Origin: Robertkochia flava
Lineage (GTDB): Bacteria; Bacteroidota; Bacteroidia; Flavobacteriales; Flavobacteriaceae
Reading direction: 5' to 3'
Length of the DNA stretch: 64,000 nt
NCBI RefSeq assembly: GCF_020166515.1
Contig: NZ_JAINZT010000006.1
Coordinates: 62,001-126,000, forward strand
Shown here: positions 44,988 through 53,513 of the stretch, piece after piece
How the letters are laid out: each line of letters begins with the position of its first letter
How positions within the stretch are numbered: position 1 is the stretch's first letter
Notes under the pieces: model-generated
Told to the model about the DNA's origin: nothing
The model's database searches: none
What the model saw: the letters and a program-made list of their open reading frames with translations, nothing else
Translations under genes and position numbers: made by a program

Positions 44988-46025
44988 GTAAAGAAGGTTG
45001 GTTGATTAAATATAGGAATTTTTAACCGGGTGGTTGCAGAGGAGTATGGGGTAAGGGATTATAGATGATTGATGATAAATTATAGATGGATACCAGGGAT
45101 GTTTCAACTTCCCGACTCTAACACCCTGCCCGCCGTACAGCCAAGAAAGGAGGTGTACGGGGCATATATTCTGAAATAGATCGTCTTTGCGAGTCCCGTC
45201 TTGCGGGACGTGGCAATCTCCCTGATAAAGGTACCGGGTACGAGGAAAGGGATTATAGATGATTGATGGTAAATTATAGATGGATACCAGGGATGTTTCA
45301 ACTTCTCGACTCTAACACCCTGCCTGCCGTACAGCCAAAAATGCAGGGGTACGGAGCACCTACTCCGAAACAGTTCGTCTTTGCGAGTCCCGTCTTGCGG
45401 GACGTGGCAATCTCCCTAATAAAGGTACGGTGGTACAAGCCTGCCTGTCGCCAGGTTGGGATCAAAAAAAAGTTCCGGGGGGCACCGGAACTTTATTTGT
45501 TATCCACGTAGTAGGTTAGTATTTGGATTTGGTTTTTGTTGTGAATTCCTGACATCAATTTGGGGCTCTGACATCAGCAACAAACTAACAACACTACTAA
45601 TATAGAACAGGAAGAAAGGATTTAAAATTTTATGTTGTCAGAATAATCCTTATTGTTGTAAAGTGTTGTTTTAGAGTTATTTGGTTGTTTTTTGGGTTGC
45701 AGGTTACAGGTTATGGGCTACATCTGGAATCCTTTCCGGGAGAAAACCCTGATGTCCCGTCAGAAAGGCAGGAATTGTGAATGGTGAATTGTAAATGATG
45801 AATTGTGGAAAAGGTAGCTCAGGTTTGTCGTCTTTGCGAGTCCCGTCTTGCGGGACGTGGCAATCTCCCAAATAAAGGTACGGGGTACGGGGTACAAGGA
45901 AATGGATTATAGATTATTGATGATAAATTATAGATGCAGTAGACGCATTCGGTTTTAAAATTTACCGACTCCCAACTCACCACTCACCACTAACGACTCA
46001 CGACTCACCACTAACCACTCAAAAC
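44988..46025. repeat. Repeat mosaic between gntK-gnd and pirin
   Basis: The 1038 bases hold no protein gene. TTTGCGAGTCCCGTC hairpin elements ending GGCAATCTCC lie at about 45183, 45380 and 45832. AT-rich GATTATAGATGATTGATG units precede them. A block at 45035-45135 (GGGATTATAGATGAT to CCGTACAGCC) returns at 45243-45335 and, more diverged, at 47040-47125. 45458-45683 is near-identical to 47133-47362 and holds RNA candidate A. 45960-46025 is an ACTCACC / ACTAACG / ACTCACG 7 bp array that runs into the pirin stop codon. Confidence 0.85.
45464..45604 (-). ncRNA. Candidate structured small RNA, copy A
   Basis: Read on the minus strand: TATATTAG box (45597-45604), the AGTGTTGTTAGTTTG + TTGCTGAT block, hairpin 1 CTGATGTCA / TGATGTCAG (45569-45577 with 45549-45557; two G-U pairs) with loop GAGCCCCAAAT, hairpin 2 ATCCA / TGGAT (45524-45528 with 45502-45506; TAACCT in the loop), then the terminator AAAGTTCCGG / CCGGAACTTT (45469-45494) with eight T. 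The same plan as copy C at 23539 and copy B at 47139. About 130-140 bases long. It points away from pirin and towards gntK-gnd. Confidence 0.6.
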
Positions 46026-46877
46026 TCACTCCTCCCATCGGCCCATTTTTCCTTCCCGGAAATCCTGGTAGGCCTGGGCGATCTCTTCCTCTGTATTCAT
46101 CACAAAGGGACCGTGGGCAACCATAGGTTCGTTTAAAGGGTGGGCGTGACCGAGAATAATTATACTATCCCTTTGAGCTTCCAGGCTTAGTTTTGAGCCC
46201 TCATTTTCAAATTCTGCAAGGTGAAATTCCGGAATTTCCTTATCGTTTACATCAATAAGCCCTTTTACCACATAAAAGAAAATATTTCGTTCTCCCGGAA
46301 TGTCCATATTTAGGGTGCTCCCTTTCTGCATCCGTATTGTACTGAGAAAGATATCGGTGAGGGTATTCACACTTCCTTTCCTTCCGTCCCAGTCTCCGGC
46401 TATCAGATCAGCTTCGATACCCGGGGCCGGTTGTATTTTCGCCAATTCGTCTGATTGCAATCCCTTGTAGGAAGGGGTAGTCATTTTGTGTTTGGCTGGC
46501 AGGTTTACCCATAGCTGAAGAATTTCCAGATCACCGCCTTCACGGATAAACTCATCGGATGATAACTCAGCGTGAATGAGTCCACTTCCGGCGGTCATCC
46601 ATTGGATGCCTCCTCCGTTGATGACGCTCTTAGCCCCCGAACTGTCCTTATGGGCAATATCGCCCGAAATGATAAAGGTTACTGTCTCTATACCCCGGTG
46701 TGGATGCGGACCGAAAGGCAATCCGTTGTTATTTGGTGGGAAAAACTGGGGCCCATGGTGATTCAAAAAAATAAAGGGGTCTATCTGATCCAGTTGCCGG
46801 CTCGGGATAGGGGAATAGGTACTTAATCCACCCATTGGCCGGGACTCGGCCTTTATGATCCTGCTAATACTTCTCAT
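46026..46877 (-). CDS. Pirin-family bicupin protein
   Basis: The 283-residue protein has the pirin N-terminal cupin with the metal-binding motif PHPHRGIETVTF, followed by DSSGAKSVINGGGIQWMTAGSGLIHAE, in which the last His completes the site; the Glu usually four residues later is A-E here. The C-terminal cupin (about 165-283) ends EPMVAHGPFVMNTEEEI. Pirins are Fe-binding and some act as quercetin dioxygenases; a regulatory role has been proposed. It is flanked by the two near-identical repeat copies (A and B), so the gene lies between long direct repeats 1.7 kb apart. The stop codon lies in a 7 bp array. Confidence 0.88.
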   Translation of the reverse strand: MRSISRIIKAESRPMGGLSTYSPIPSRQLDQIDPFIFLNHHGPQFFPPNNNGLPFGPHPHRGIETVTFIISGDIAHKDSSGAKSVINGGGIQWMTAGSGLIHAELSSDEFIREGGDLEILQLWVNLPAKHKMTTPSYKGLQSDELAKIQPAPGIEADLIAGDWDGRKGSVNTLTDIFLSTIRMQKGSTLNMDIPGERNIFFYVVKGLIDVNDKEIPEFHLAEFENEGSKLSLEAQRDSIIILGHAHPLNEPMVAHGPFVMNTEEEIAQAYQDFREGKMGRWEE

Positions 46878-47668
46878 GGTTTTTATTTCAAATTTAAGAA
46901 AGGAAAATTAAAGGAGAGGTTGAGGGGGAATGGTTAATGATGAATTGTAAATTATGAATTGTGGAAAAGGTAGCTCAGGTCTGTCGTCTTTGCGAGTCCC
47001 GTCTTGCGGGGCGTGGCAATCTCCCTGATAAAGGTACGAGGTAAGGGATTATGGATTATAGATGATAAATTATAGATGGATACCAGGGATGCTTTAAGTT
47101 CTCGACTCTACAAGCCCGCCTGCCGCAAGTTAGGGATCAAAAAAAAAGTTCCGGGGGGCACCGGAACTTTTTTTATGGTTATCCACGTAGTAGGTTAGTA
47201 TTTGGATTTGGTTTTTGTTGTGAATTCCTGACATCAATTTGGGGCTCTGACATCAGCAACAAACTAACAACACTACTAATATAGAACAGGAGGGAAGGAT
47301 TTAAAATTTTATGTTGTCAGAATAATCTTTATTGTTGTAAAGTGTTGTTTTAGAGTCATTTGATGGTCGATGGGGCGAGCCTTCCTGTCGTGCCGCCAGG
47401 TAGGCAGGGGTACGAAGCACCTACTCCGAAACAGTTCGTCTTTGCGAGTCCCGTCTTGCGGGACGTGGCAATCTCCCTAATAAAGGTACGGGGTACGGGG
47501 TACAAGGAAATGGATTATAGATTATTGATGATAAATTATAGATGATAAATTATAAATGCAGTAGACGCATTCGGTTTTAAAATTTACCGACTCCCAACTA
47601 AACACTCACGACTCCCGACTCACCACTCACCACTCACCACTAACGACTCCCGACTCCCGACTCACCAC
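46878..47668. repeat. Repeat mosaic between pirin and miaA, with direct repeat copy B
   Basis: The region starts purine-rich (AAGGAGAGGTTGAGGGGGAA). GAATTGTGGAAAAGGTAGCTCAGG at 46954-46978 copies 45801-45824. TTTGCGAG hairpin elements lie at about 46986 and 47440. 47133-47362 is about 96% identical to 45458-45683. 47478-47600 repeats 45880-45975 including GCAGTAGACGCATTCGGTT. ACTCACC / ACTCCCG 7-mers fill 47590-47690 and extend into the last codons of miaA. No protein gene is seen. Confidence 0.85.
47139..47283 (-). ncRNA. Candidate structured small RNA, copy B
   Basis: Nearly the same sequence as copy A, as part of a 230 bp direct repeat: TATATTAG box at 47276-47283, both hairpins unchanged, terminator AAAGTTCCGG / CCGGAACTTT at 47145-47170 with seven or more T. 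Differences from A are few and fall mostly outside the stems. It lies upstream of pirin on the same strand, but the terminator should separate the two. Confidence 0.58.
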
Positions 47669-48589
47669 TCACGATTCACCACCCCCAACTTCCTTTTTAA
47701 TAAACGCAAAGACATCCTGTGGATCTGCATCGTAATCGAACCAGGTGATCTCCGGGTCTTTTCTGTACCAGGTCAACTGCCGCTTGGCAAACCTTCGGGT
47801 ATTTTTTTTGATCTCTTCCACGGCATGATCGAGGCTCACATGGCCATCCAGATGGTCGAATATTTCCTTGTATCCCACGGTTTGCAGGGCATTCAGGTCC
47901 TTGTAGGGGTAGAGTTGTTTCGCTTCTTCCAGCAGTCCGGCCTCCATCATTTTATCAACTCTGTCGTTGATCCTTTTATAGATCAATTCCCTGCTGGCAT
48001 TCAATCCGATTTTAAGGGTGGTAAAAGGACGATCAGGTTTTGGCTGATTCAGAAAGGAAGAATACGGTTTTCCGCTTGCTATACAGATCTCAAGGGCTCT
48101 GATGAGGCGATGCGGATTATGGATGTCTACTTTTTCGTAATACACAGGATCTTTTTCCAGGAGTAACTGCTGAAGGGATTGTATTCCCTTTTCCCGGAAT
48201 TGGGTGTTAAGGGCTTCCCTTACCGAAGCATCAACCTCCGGGAAGGCATCTATGCCTTTGATCAGCGCATCGGCATAGAGCCCGCTGCCGCCGGCCATGA
48301 TCACATAGTCGTGCTTTTTAAAGAGGTGCTCAAGACACCCCAGCGCATCCTTTTCAAAATCGCCTACCGTATAGGGATCGTGGATGCTGATATGCTGGAT
48401 AAAATGATGTTTTGCAGCCTGCAATTCCTCTGCATCCGGTACTGCGGTACCTATGGTCATTTCCTTAAAAAATTGCCGGGAATCGCTGGATATGATCTCT
48501 GTATTCAGGTGTTGGGCAAGGGCTATGGCCATAGCGGTTTTTCCAATGGCCGTAGGGCCTGACACGGTAATGAGGTGCTTTTTACTCAT
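47669..48589 (-). CDS. miaA: tRNA dimethylallyltransferase
   Basis: The 306-residue enzyme adds the dimethylallyl group to A37 of tRNAs that read UNN codons. P-loop SGPTAIGKT (about residues 10-18), ISSDSRQFFKEMTIGT, MAGGSGLYADALIKG, IHNPHRLIRALEI and KRQLTWYRKD are the expected motifs in order. The start overlaps the K+ channel stop by 8 bases. The end, KKEVGGGES and TGA, is spelled by the 7 bp repeat array that follows, so the array has probably changed the C-terminus. Confidence 0.94.
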   Translation of the reverse strand: MSKKHLITVSGPTAIGKTAMAIALAQHLNTEIISSDSRQFFKEMTIGTAVPDAEELQAAKHHFIQHISIHDPYTVGDFEKDALGCLEHLFKKHDYVIMAGGSGLYADALIKGIDAFPEVDASVREALNTQFREKGIQSLQQLLLEKDPVYYEKVDIHNPHRLIRALEICIASGKPYSSFLNQPKPDRPFTTLKIGLNASRELIYKRINDRVDKMMEAGLLEEAKQLYPYKDLNALQTVGYKEIFDHLDGHVSLDHAVEEIKKNTRRFAKRQLTWYRKDPEITWFDYDADPQDVFAFIKKEVGGGES

Positions 48590-49421
48590 TCAGCAAAGAT
48601 CCGCATTTATGGCAAAAATGGGCATCTCCCAGGTGATTTTCTTCCAGGCAATGCGGACATACCTGGGTATTGTCATGGACATAATCTTCCAGTTGCGATT
48701 GTTTCGCGAACTCGGAGGTCACTATTCCCGTGGGGACCGCTATGATCCCATAACCCAGGATCATAATAACGGCGGCAATTCCCTGTCCCAGGTTTGTTTG
48801 TGGTGCAATATCACCGTATCCCACAGTGGTCAGGGTCACAATGGTCCAATAAATACTTCGCGGGATGCTGGTAAATCCGGCATCTTCCCCTTCAATCAGA
48901 TACATGATCGTTCCGAATATCACCGAAAGGATAAGTACTACATATATGAATACCGCGATCTTGATCCTGCTCGCCTTAAGGGCACGCCCCAGTTGAGAGG
49001 CCTCTCCAAGGTAGCGCATCAGTTTCAGGATCCGGAAAACACGAAGGAGTCTCAGAGCCCGAACAGCTAGAAGCACCTGTGTTCCAGCAAAAAAGTAGGA
49101 GATGTACAAAGGGATGGTAGAAATGAGATCTATTATACCGTAGAAACTGAAAATGTATTTAGTGGGTTTTTTAATGCTGATGATACGCGCAATATATTCT
49201 ATGGTAAACAGAATGGTTACTACCCACTCAGCTTTCAGCAGAATATCGTGGTATTTGGCATCGATAGATTTAACGCTCTCCAGCATGACCAGGATCACAC
49301 TGATAATAATAACAATGAATAACCCTATATCAAAGGCTTTACCCATAGGGGTATCTGCCTCGTAGATGATCTCGTGAAGTTTGAATTTCCAGCTGGACCT
49401 GGCGTCACTTTTTTCCGGCAT
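48582..49421 (-). CDS. Voltage-gated potassium channel with C-terminal zinc ribbon
   Basis: The 279-residue ion transport protein has six membrane helices. S4 reads VRALRLLRVFRILKLMRY, with Arg/Lys every third residue, and the pore carries TLTTVGYGDI, the K+ selectivity filter. After S6 comes a short cytoplasmic tail with a zinc ribbon: C-P-H-C (QVCPHCLEEN) and C-H-K-C (HFCHKCGSLL). Kv-type channels with such a tail are common in Bacteroidota. Both ends overlap their neighbours: 17 bases with DUF3857 and 8 with miaA, so the three genes are translated from one mRNA. Confidence 0.9.
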   Translation of the reverse strand: MPEKSDARSSWKFKLHEIIYEADTPMGKAFDIGLFIVIIISVILVMLESVKSIDAKYHDILLKAEWVVTILFTIEYIARIISIKKPTKYIFSFYGIIDLISTIPLYISYFFAGTQVLLAVRALRLLRVFRILKLMRYLGEASQLGRALKASRIKIAVFIYVVLILSVIFGTIMYLIEGEDAGFTSIPRSIYWTIVTLTTVGYGDIAPQTNLGQGIAAVIMILGYGIIAVPTGIVTSEFAKQSQLEDYVHDNTQVCPHCLEENHLGDAHFCHKCGSLLNE

Positions 49422-51408
49422 TTTCGGATATAAATTTTGAAAGCTTAACTAAAGTTATGGGATTCTTGTTTTGTAACCTTACAAATTCGTTGAAAAATTC
49501 TTTCAATGCCGCGTATTGAGTTGGCGGGATTATCGGTTTATATATTTTCATCTGAAGCACTACCATCACATTTTCATCTAATTCCCTGATGTTGTAGATC
49601 AATTCTCCCGATGAATCGGGAAGCTCCAGGTGGAGATCCGCTGCTTTGTCTTCCAGCATAAATTCATCTCCCGTTTCAATAAAAATGGTGTATTCGATAT
49701 TAAAAGGGTGACCGAAGTCTACCGGGTAGGTTCGCGATTGCTGGGTAAAAGGACTTTTTTTGTAGGACTCGAGGATAAATGGATTAACAAAAAGACGATC
49801 TTCTTTTACGTCTGTATTCATGTCGATCTCAAAACTTTCGGTTAATCGTTCATCAGAAGACGGAAGTCCCTGGTTTTCATAATGGGTTAATGAAAAGTCA
49901 CCCCTGGCTTCCAGCATCTTTTCAATGTCCGCTAAATAGGTTCCCTCTGAGGTGTTTCGTATTTCTTTTCTTTTTTCTGAAGCATAATATCCTGAAGAGA
50001 TCTTGCGAACCCTTGCCTTTCCGGCTCCCGGGTCTAAGGAGGCCTGAAAAATCTGCCTGCTGTAGGCTTCCGGTTGCAAAAGTGGGATCCAGGATCCGCC
50101 ATCCTTGAAATCCAGCAGCCTTCCGTACTGATTGAGCATTTCGAAGCGAATCATCCCAAAGGTAAATTCCTTTTCAGACAGGTCCAGCAGATAGGAACGC
50201 TCTTCCAGATCCAGTTTAACGATCAGGGCATTAAAATCTGAGATAGCAGGTATCTGTTGGGAGGGAACTCCGTTATCCCGGGTAGATACCAACACGGGAA
50301 ATGCCTTTAATCCGGCTGCATGAAGCGCATTGAGTAAGATCAGGTTCAGTTCTGTACTGCTGCCTTCCCTGCTTTCAAAGGCATCCTTAACATCGATCTC
50401 TCCGAACAGTTGGTCTTTTTCATTCCAGAAAAGCTGTTTCTGCAGGTGGTAAAATAGCTTTTGGGCCGTTTCCAGATTTGTAGGGGTATTCATTAGGTGT
50501 TCAGGCAAAGCATTCCGGAAGTACCGCCCCTTTTGAGATTCCCGTCCGATATCATCTGTTCTGAGTTCCTTTTCCACCGTTTCCCAACTTTTTGTGTAAT
50601 GTTCCTTTTTTCCGGTGAAATTTTCAAAAGTGGTGAGCTCGTATCGAAGTGCGGAAAGGTAATTGGGCTTGGCCGTCATGTATTCTTCTTCTCTGAAAGC
50701 CGGAATATTATCCATGATATACTCACTTACTACGCAATCTGCAGTGCCCAAACCACGGAAATAAAAACAATTATGAATGATCTTGTCATTTTGATGGTCC
50801 AGTTTTAAGGTGCCGTTTAACTTGATGTGATATTTGTAGTTCGCAGGAATATTGGTATGAAACTCACTATGTAGCTTGGGAATCTCTCCCTGAAATTCCC
50901 AGGATTGAAAATTATACAGGAAAGGCGATTTTACTTCATAGGTGTAATCAATAACACTGCCGGTCTGTACATTGGGAACGGTAAACCTAACGAGAGTAAC
51001 CGTTTCGCTGACATCCTGATAATAAATGTCCTTTTGGTCAAGCATACCTCCGCTTCTGTCCGGATTAATTGCGATAGCCCTTACTTCCTTCAGAATTTCC
51101 CTGCTGTTGTCTGAGGCCGATTTGACCAGAGGGATCTCCACATTGGCGTACGTAAGCCCGTTCTTATTCAGGATCTTAATCCGGGTTGTTTTTTTGAAAA
51201 ACAGGGCCGGTCTGCCCAATTGATCTTTCCTGATCTCAGCCTCGCCCTTTTCATATAAAACCAGGGCATTGGCTGTTGTATCCTGCGGATATTCCTTCAT
51301 TAAGAGTAAATTCGGTGAAATTTTCCCAAAGGTAATTTCCCACTGAGCACAAGACATCTGATAACAAAAAATGACGATCAGACCAAATAAGGTAAGTGGT
51401 TTGTTCAT
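49405..51408 (-). CDS. DUF3857 / degenerate transglutaminase-like secreted protein
   Basis: The 667-residue protein has a signal peptide (MNKPLTLFGLIVIFCYQMSCAQ; the C may alternatively be lipidated). DUF3857 follows (about 50-230; FFKKTTRIKILNKNGLTYANVEI, VIDYTYEVKSPF). At about 320-400 is a transglutaminase-like core, EGSSTELNLILLNALHAAGLKAF, where active members have Cys; here it is Ser-Ser, so the protein should lack activity. A C-terminal beta domain (DUF3858-like) ends it. Function unknown; many Bacteroidota carry several paralogues. Its C-terminal codons overlap the channel gene. Confidence 0.8.
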   Translation of the reverse strand: MNKPLTLFGLIVIFCYQMSCAQWEITFGKISPNLLLMKEYPQDTTANALVLYEKGEAEIRKDQLGRPALFFKKTTRIKILNKNGLTYANVEIPLVKSASDNSREILKEVRAIAINPDRSGGMLDQKDIYYQDVSETVTLVRFTVPNVQTGSVIDYTYEVKSPFLYNFQSWEFQGEIPKLHSEFHTNIPANYKYHIKLNGTLKLDHQNDKIIHNCFYFRGLGTADCVVSEYIMDNIPAFREEEYMTAKPNYLSALRYELTTFENFTGKKEHYTKSWETVEKELRTDDIGRESQKGRYFRNALPEHLMNTPTNLETAQKLFYHLQKQLFWNEKDQLFGEIDVKDAFESREGSSTELNLILLNALHAAGLKAFPVLVSTRDNGVPSQQIPAISDFNALIVKLDLEERSYLLDLSEKEFTFGMIRFEMLNQYGRLLDFKDGGSWIPLLQPEAYSRQIFQASLDPGAGKARVRKISSGYYASEKRKEIRNTSEGTYLADIEKMLEARGDFSLTHYENQGLPSSDERLTESFEIDMNTDVKEDRLFVNPFILESYKKSPFTQQSRTYPVDFGHPFNIEYTIFIETGDEFMLEDKAADLHLELPDSSGELIYNIRELDENVMVVLQMKIYKPIIPPTQYAALKEFFNEFVRLQNKNPITLVKLSKFISENAGKK

Positions 51409-51444
51409 GAAGAGGAGGTTGGTTAAGGTGTTCTAAGTCGGTTT

Positions 51445-52806
51445 TCAAAAAGTATAGATCCTGAATTTATTCTTTTTCCGTAGAAATTTTTCTACAATAT
51501 GGCGATTAAATGGATCATTTGAAAGCGGACTGATCAAAGATTTGATCACCTCATAGGATTGGATCTGGTAATTGAGATTTACAAATGCATATCCCTTAAG
51601 GACTCCATCTTCAATTAAGAGGGCACTTTTTTCTTCAATGGTTCTGCCTTTGCCGGTAACGATCAGGTTTTTATGCGCCAGGGTAGCACTTTCCAATGCT
51701 TTTTCCACTCGCTCATTGTACGCTTCGGGGGTCTCCTTACTGATGCATGCGCCGTGGCAGGTACCTTCTTCATAGGCTGAGCACTGTTTTCGGGCTTCAC
51801 TCAGGCCGGTTAGTTTAAGGCACAATTCATTCTTCTTACTGAAATCTGCCAGGAAGGTTCTGGCTTCCGGCCAGCTGTTAAAGCTGGTAACATAACTTTT
51901 TTGTCCCTTGTATTGAACAATTTTCAAGGCTAGATAGCCCTGGGGGGTCTTTTCCTTTTTCAGGATTAGTTTAAAGGGTTTACGACGATCTTTTCTGTTG
52001 TACCTGGGCCGGTTCTGTATGATTTCTTCATTTTCTTTGAGCGCGGCGATCATCTCTTCCCCGGTTTCCTCATAGGTTACTGCCCGCATTTCTTTTTGCA
52101 GACTCCGGTATTTTTTGCCCGCAGAGGTAAATTTTTTGTTGATACTGGCTTTGAGGTTCTTGCTTTCTTCTATGTAGATCACCTCTCCCTTATCGTCGTG
52201 CATATAATACAGGCCTGTACTGGATGGCATATCCTCTACGATATCCAGCAGTCTTTGACTCAGGATGCCCGTGCTGGCCGAACGTACGGTATTCTTCAGT
52301 ATTTCCTTATTGTGGTCCTTGTTGAGCAGGATCCGGAACAGTTTCAGCGTAGCCTGTGCATCTCCGTTGGCCCGGTGCCTGTCGCTTACTGGTATTCCTA
52401 GCGATCGAACCAGTTTTCCAAGGCTGTAGGAGGGCTGCTCGGGGATAAGACGCTGTGAAAGCTCTACTGTGCAAAGGGATTCCCTTTGAAAATCGTACCC
52501 TAATCGACGGAACTCGGTTTGCAGAATTCGGTAATCGAACTGGGCATTATGGGCTACAAGTATGCAGCCGTCCGTGATCTCCACGATGCGCTTGGCCACT
52601 TCGAAGAATTTCGGAGCGCTCTTTAGCATCGTATTGTTGATGCCGGTAAGTTTTACCACAAAGGGTTGGATCTCTTTTTCAGGATTAACCAGGCTGATAA
52701 ACTGGTCGGTGATTTCATGTCCGTTAAAGCGATAAATAGCGATCTCGGTGATCCCCTCTTCGTTATACTTCCCGCCGGTTGTTTCTATATCAAGAATTGC
52801 GTACAA
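51445..52806 (-). CDS. DEDDh exonuclease fused to a UvrC/Cho-like GIY-YIG region
   Basis: I start at the TTG at 52806 (453 residues), which gives the family-typical (M)YAILDIETTGG and lies 10 bases after yggS; the ATG at 52902 would overlap yggS by 86 bases. Residues 1-165 are a PolC/epsilon-type 3'-5' exonuclease with D-x-E in LDIETTGG, D in AHNAQFDYRIL, and H/D in HRANGDAQAT. From about 195 there is a GIY-YIG-like part: STGLYYMHDDKGEVIYIEESKNLKASI; the second motif is YIE in place of YIG. A Cys-rich SAYEEGTCHGAC follows. Probably DNA repair or proofreading; the nuclease half may be inactive. Confidence 0.85.
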   Translation of the reverse strand: MYAILDIETTGGKYNEEGITEIAIYRFNGHEITDQFISLVNPEKEIQPFVVKLTGINNTMLKSAPKFFEVAKRIVEITDGCILVAHNAQFDYRILQTEFRRLGYDFQRESLCTVELSQRLIPEQPSYSLGKLVRSLGIPVSDRHRANGDAQATLKLFRILLNKDHNKEILKNTVRSASTGILSQRLLDIVEDMPSSTGLYYMHDDKGEVIYIEESKNLKASINKKFTSAGKKYRSLQKEMRAVTYEETGEEMIAALKENEEIIQNRPRYNRKDRRKPFKLILKKEKTPQGYLALKIVQYKGQKSYVTSFNSWPEARTFLADFSKKNELCLKLTGLSEARKQCSAYEEGTCHGACISKETPEAYNERVEKALESATLAHKNLIVTGKGRTIEEKSALLIEDGVLKGYAFVNLNYQIQSYEVIKSLISPLSNDPFNRHIVEKFLRKKNKFRIYTF

Positions 52807-52816
52807 TACTTCCGTT

Positions 52817-53488
52817 TTAGTTATAATTGCGTTCCCCGAAAATACTGCTGCCAATTCGAACCATGGTACTTCCGCAGGAAATTGCGGTTTTGTAATCGCC
52901 ACTCATCCCCATGGAGAGGATTTCCATTTCAAGATGAGGCCATTGATCCTGACGTTCCTTAAGAGCCTCAAACAACTCTTTAAGAAAGGTGAATTCCTCT
53001 TTTACCCGATCGGTATTATCGGTAAAGGTGGCCATGCCCATAAGGCCTTTGATCCGGACGTGTTTCATGTTCCGGAAACTCTCTGAAGCGAGTAATTCTT
53101 CCAGTTCCTGTTCGTCAAGACCAAATTTGGTCTCTTCCTTAGCAATATGCATTTGCAGCAGGCAATCTATAGTCCGGTCATGTTTTTTGCCTTGCTTCTC
53201 AATTTCCTTCAAAAGCTTCAGGCTGTCAACCCCATGAATGAGATGGACAAAGGGAGCCATGTATTTTACCTTATTACGCTGTACATGACCAATCATGTGC
53301 CACCGGATGTCTTTCGGTAATTCGTCATACTTAGCGGTCATTTCCTGAACTTTATTTTCTCCGAAATCCCGGTGTCCGGCCTTGTAAGCCTCCATGATGT
53401 CTTCTTCCGGTTTCGTTTTTGAAACCGCAATAAGCTTTACATGTTCCGGTAGGTCCGTTGAAATTTCCTTGAGGTTTTCCGCTATCAT
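52817..53488 (-). CDS. YggS/PROSC-type pyridoxal-phosphate homeostasis protein
   Basis: With the ATG at 53488 the protein has 223 residues, the normal family length; the frame extends upstream to 53617, but that part is not conserved in kind. KLIAVSKTKP holds the PLP-binding Lys, FGENKVQEM and WHMIGHVQRNKVK follow, and LSMGMSGDYKTAISCGSTMVRIGSSIFG is the phosphate-binding end. It controls free PLP and amino acid balance in the cytoplasm. It is the first gene of a run with exonuclease, DUF3857, K+ channel and miaA. Confidence 0.93.
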   Translation of the reverse strand: MIAENLKEISTDLPEHVKLIAVSKTKPEEDIMEAYKAGHRDFGENKVQEMTAKYDELPKDIRWHMIGHVQRNKVKYMAPFVHLIHGVDSLKLLKEIEKQGKKHDRTIDCLLQMHIAKEETKFGLDEQELEELLASESFRNMKHVRIKGLMGMATFTDNTDRVKEEFTFLKELFEALKERQDQWPHLEMEILSMGMSGDYKTAISCGSTMVRIGSSIFGERNYN

Positions 53489-53505
53489 TTGTATCGATGT
53501 TTTGC

Positions 53506-53513
53506 CTAATATA
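53506..53513 (-). promoter_or_regulatory. Possible -7 box of yggS
   Basis: On the minus strand TATATTAG, identical to the box in front of the three small RNA candidates, lies 17 bases before the chosen ATG and supports that start. No -33 TTTG is visible. Confidence 0.35.

Noticed and set aside
45458-47362. Composite transposon with direct-repeat ends around pirin
   Set aside because: No transposase, no terminal inverted repeats and no target-site duplication are visible; the direct repeats contain RNA genes, so duplication is the simpler explanation.
52807-52902. Upstream ATG start of the exonuclease gene
   Set aside because: It would overlap yggS by 86 bases and add a stretch unlike the family; the TTG at 52806 gives the normal N-terminus.
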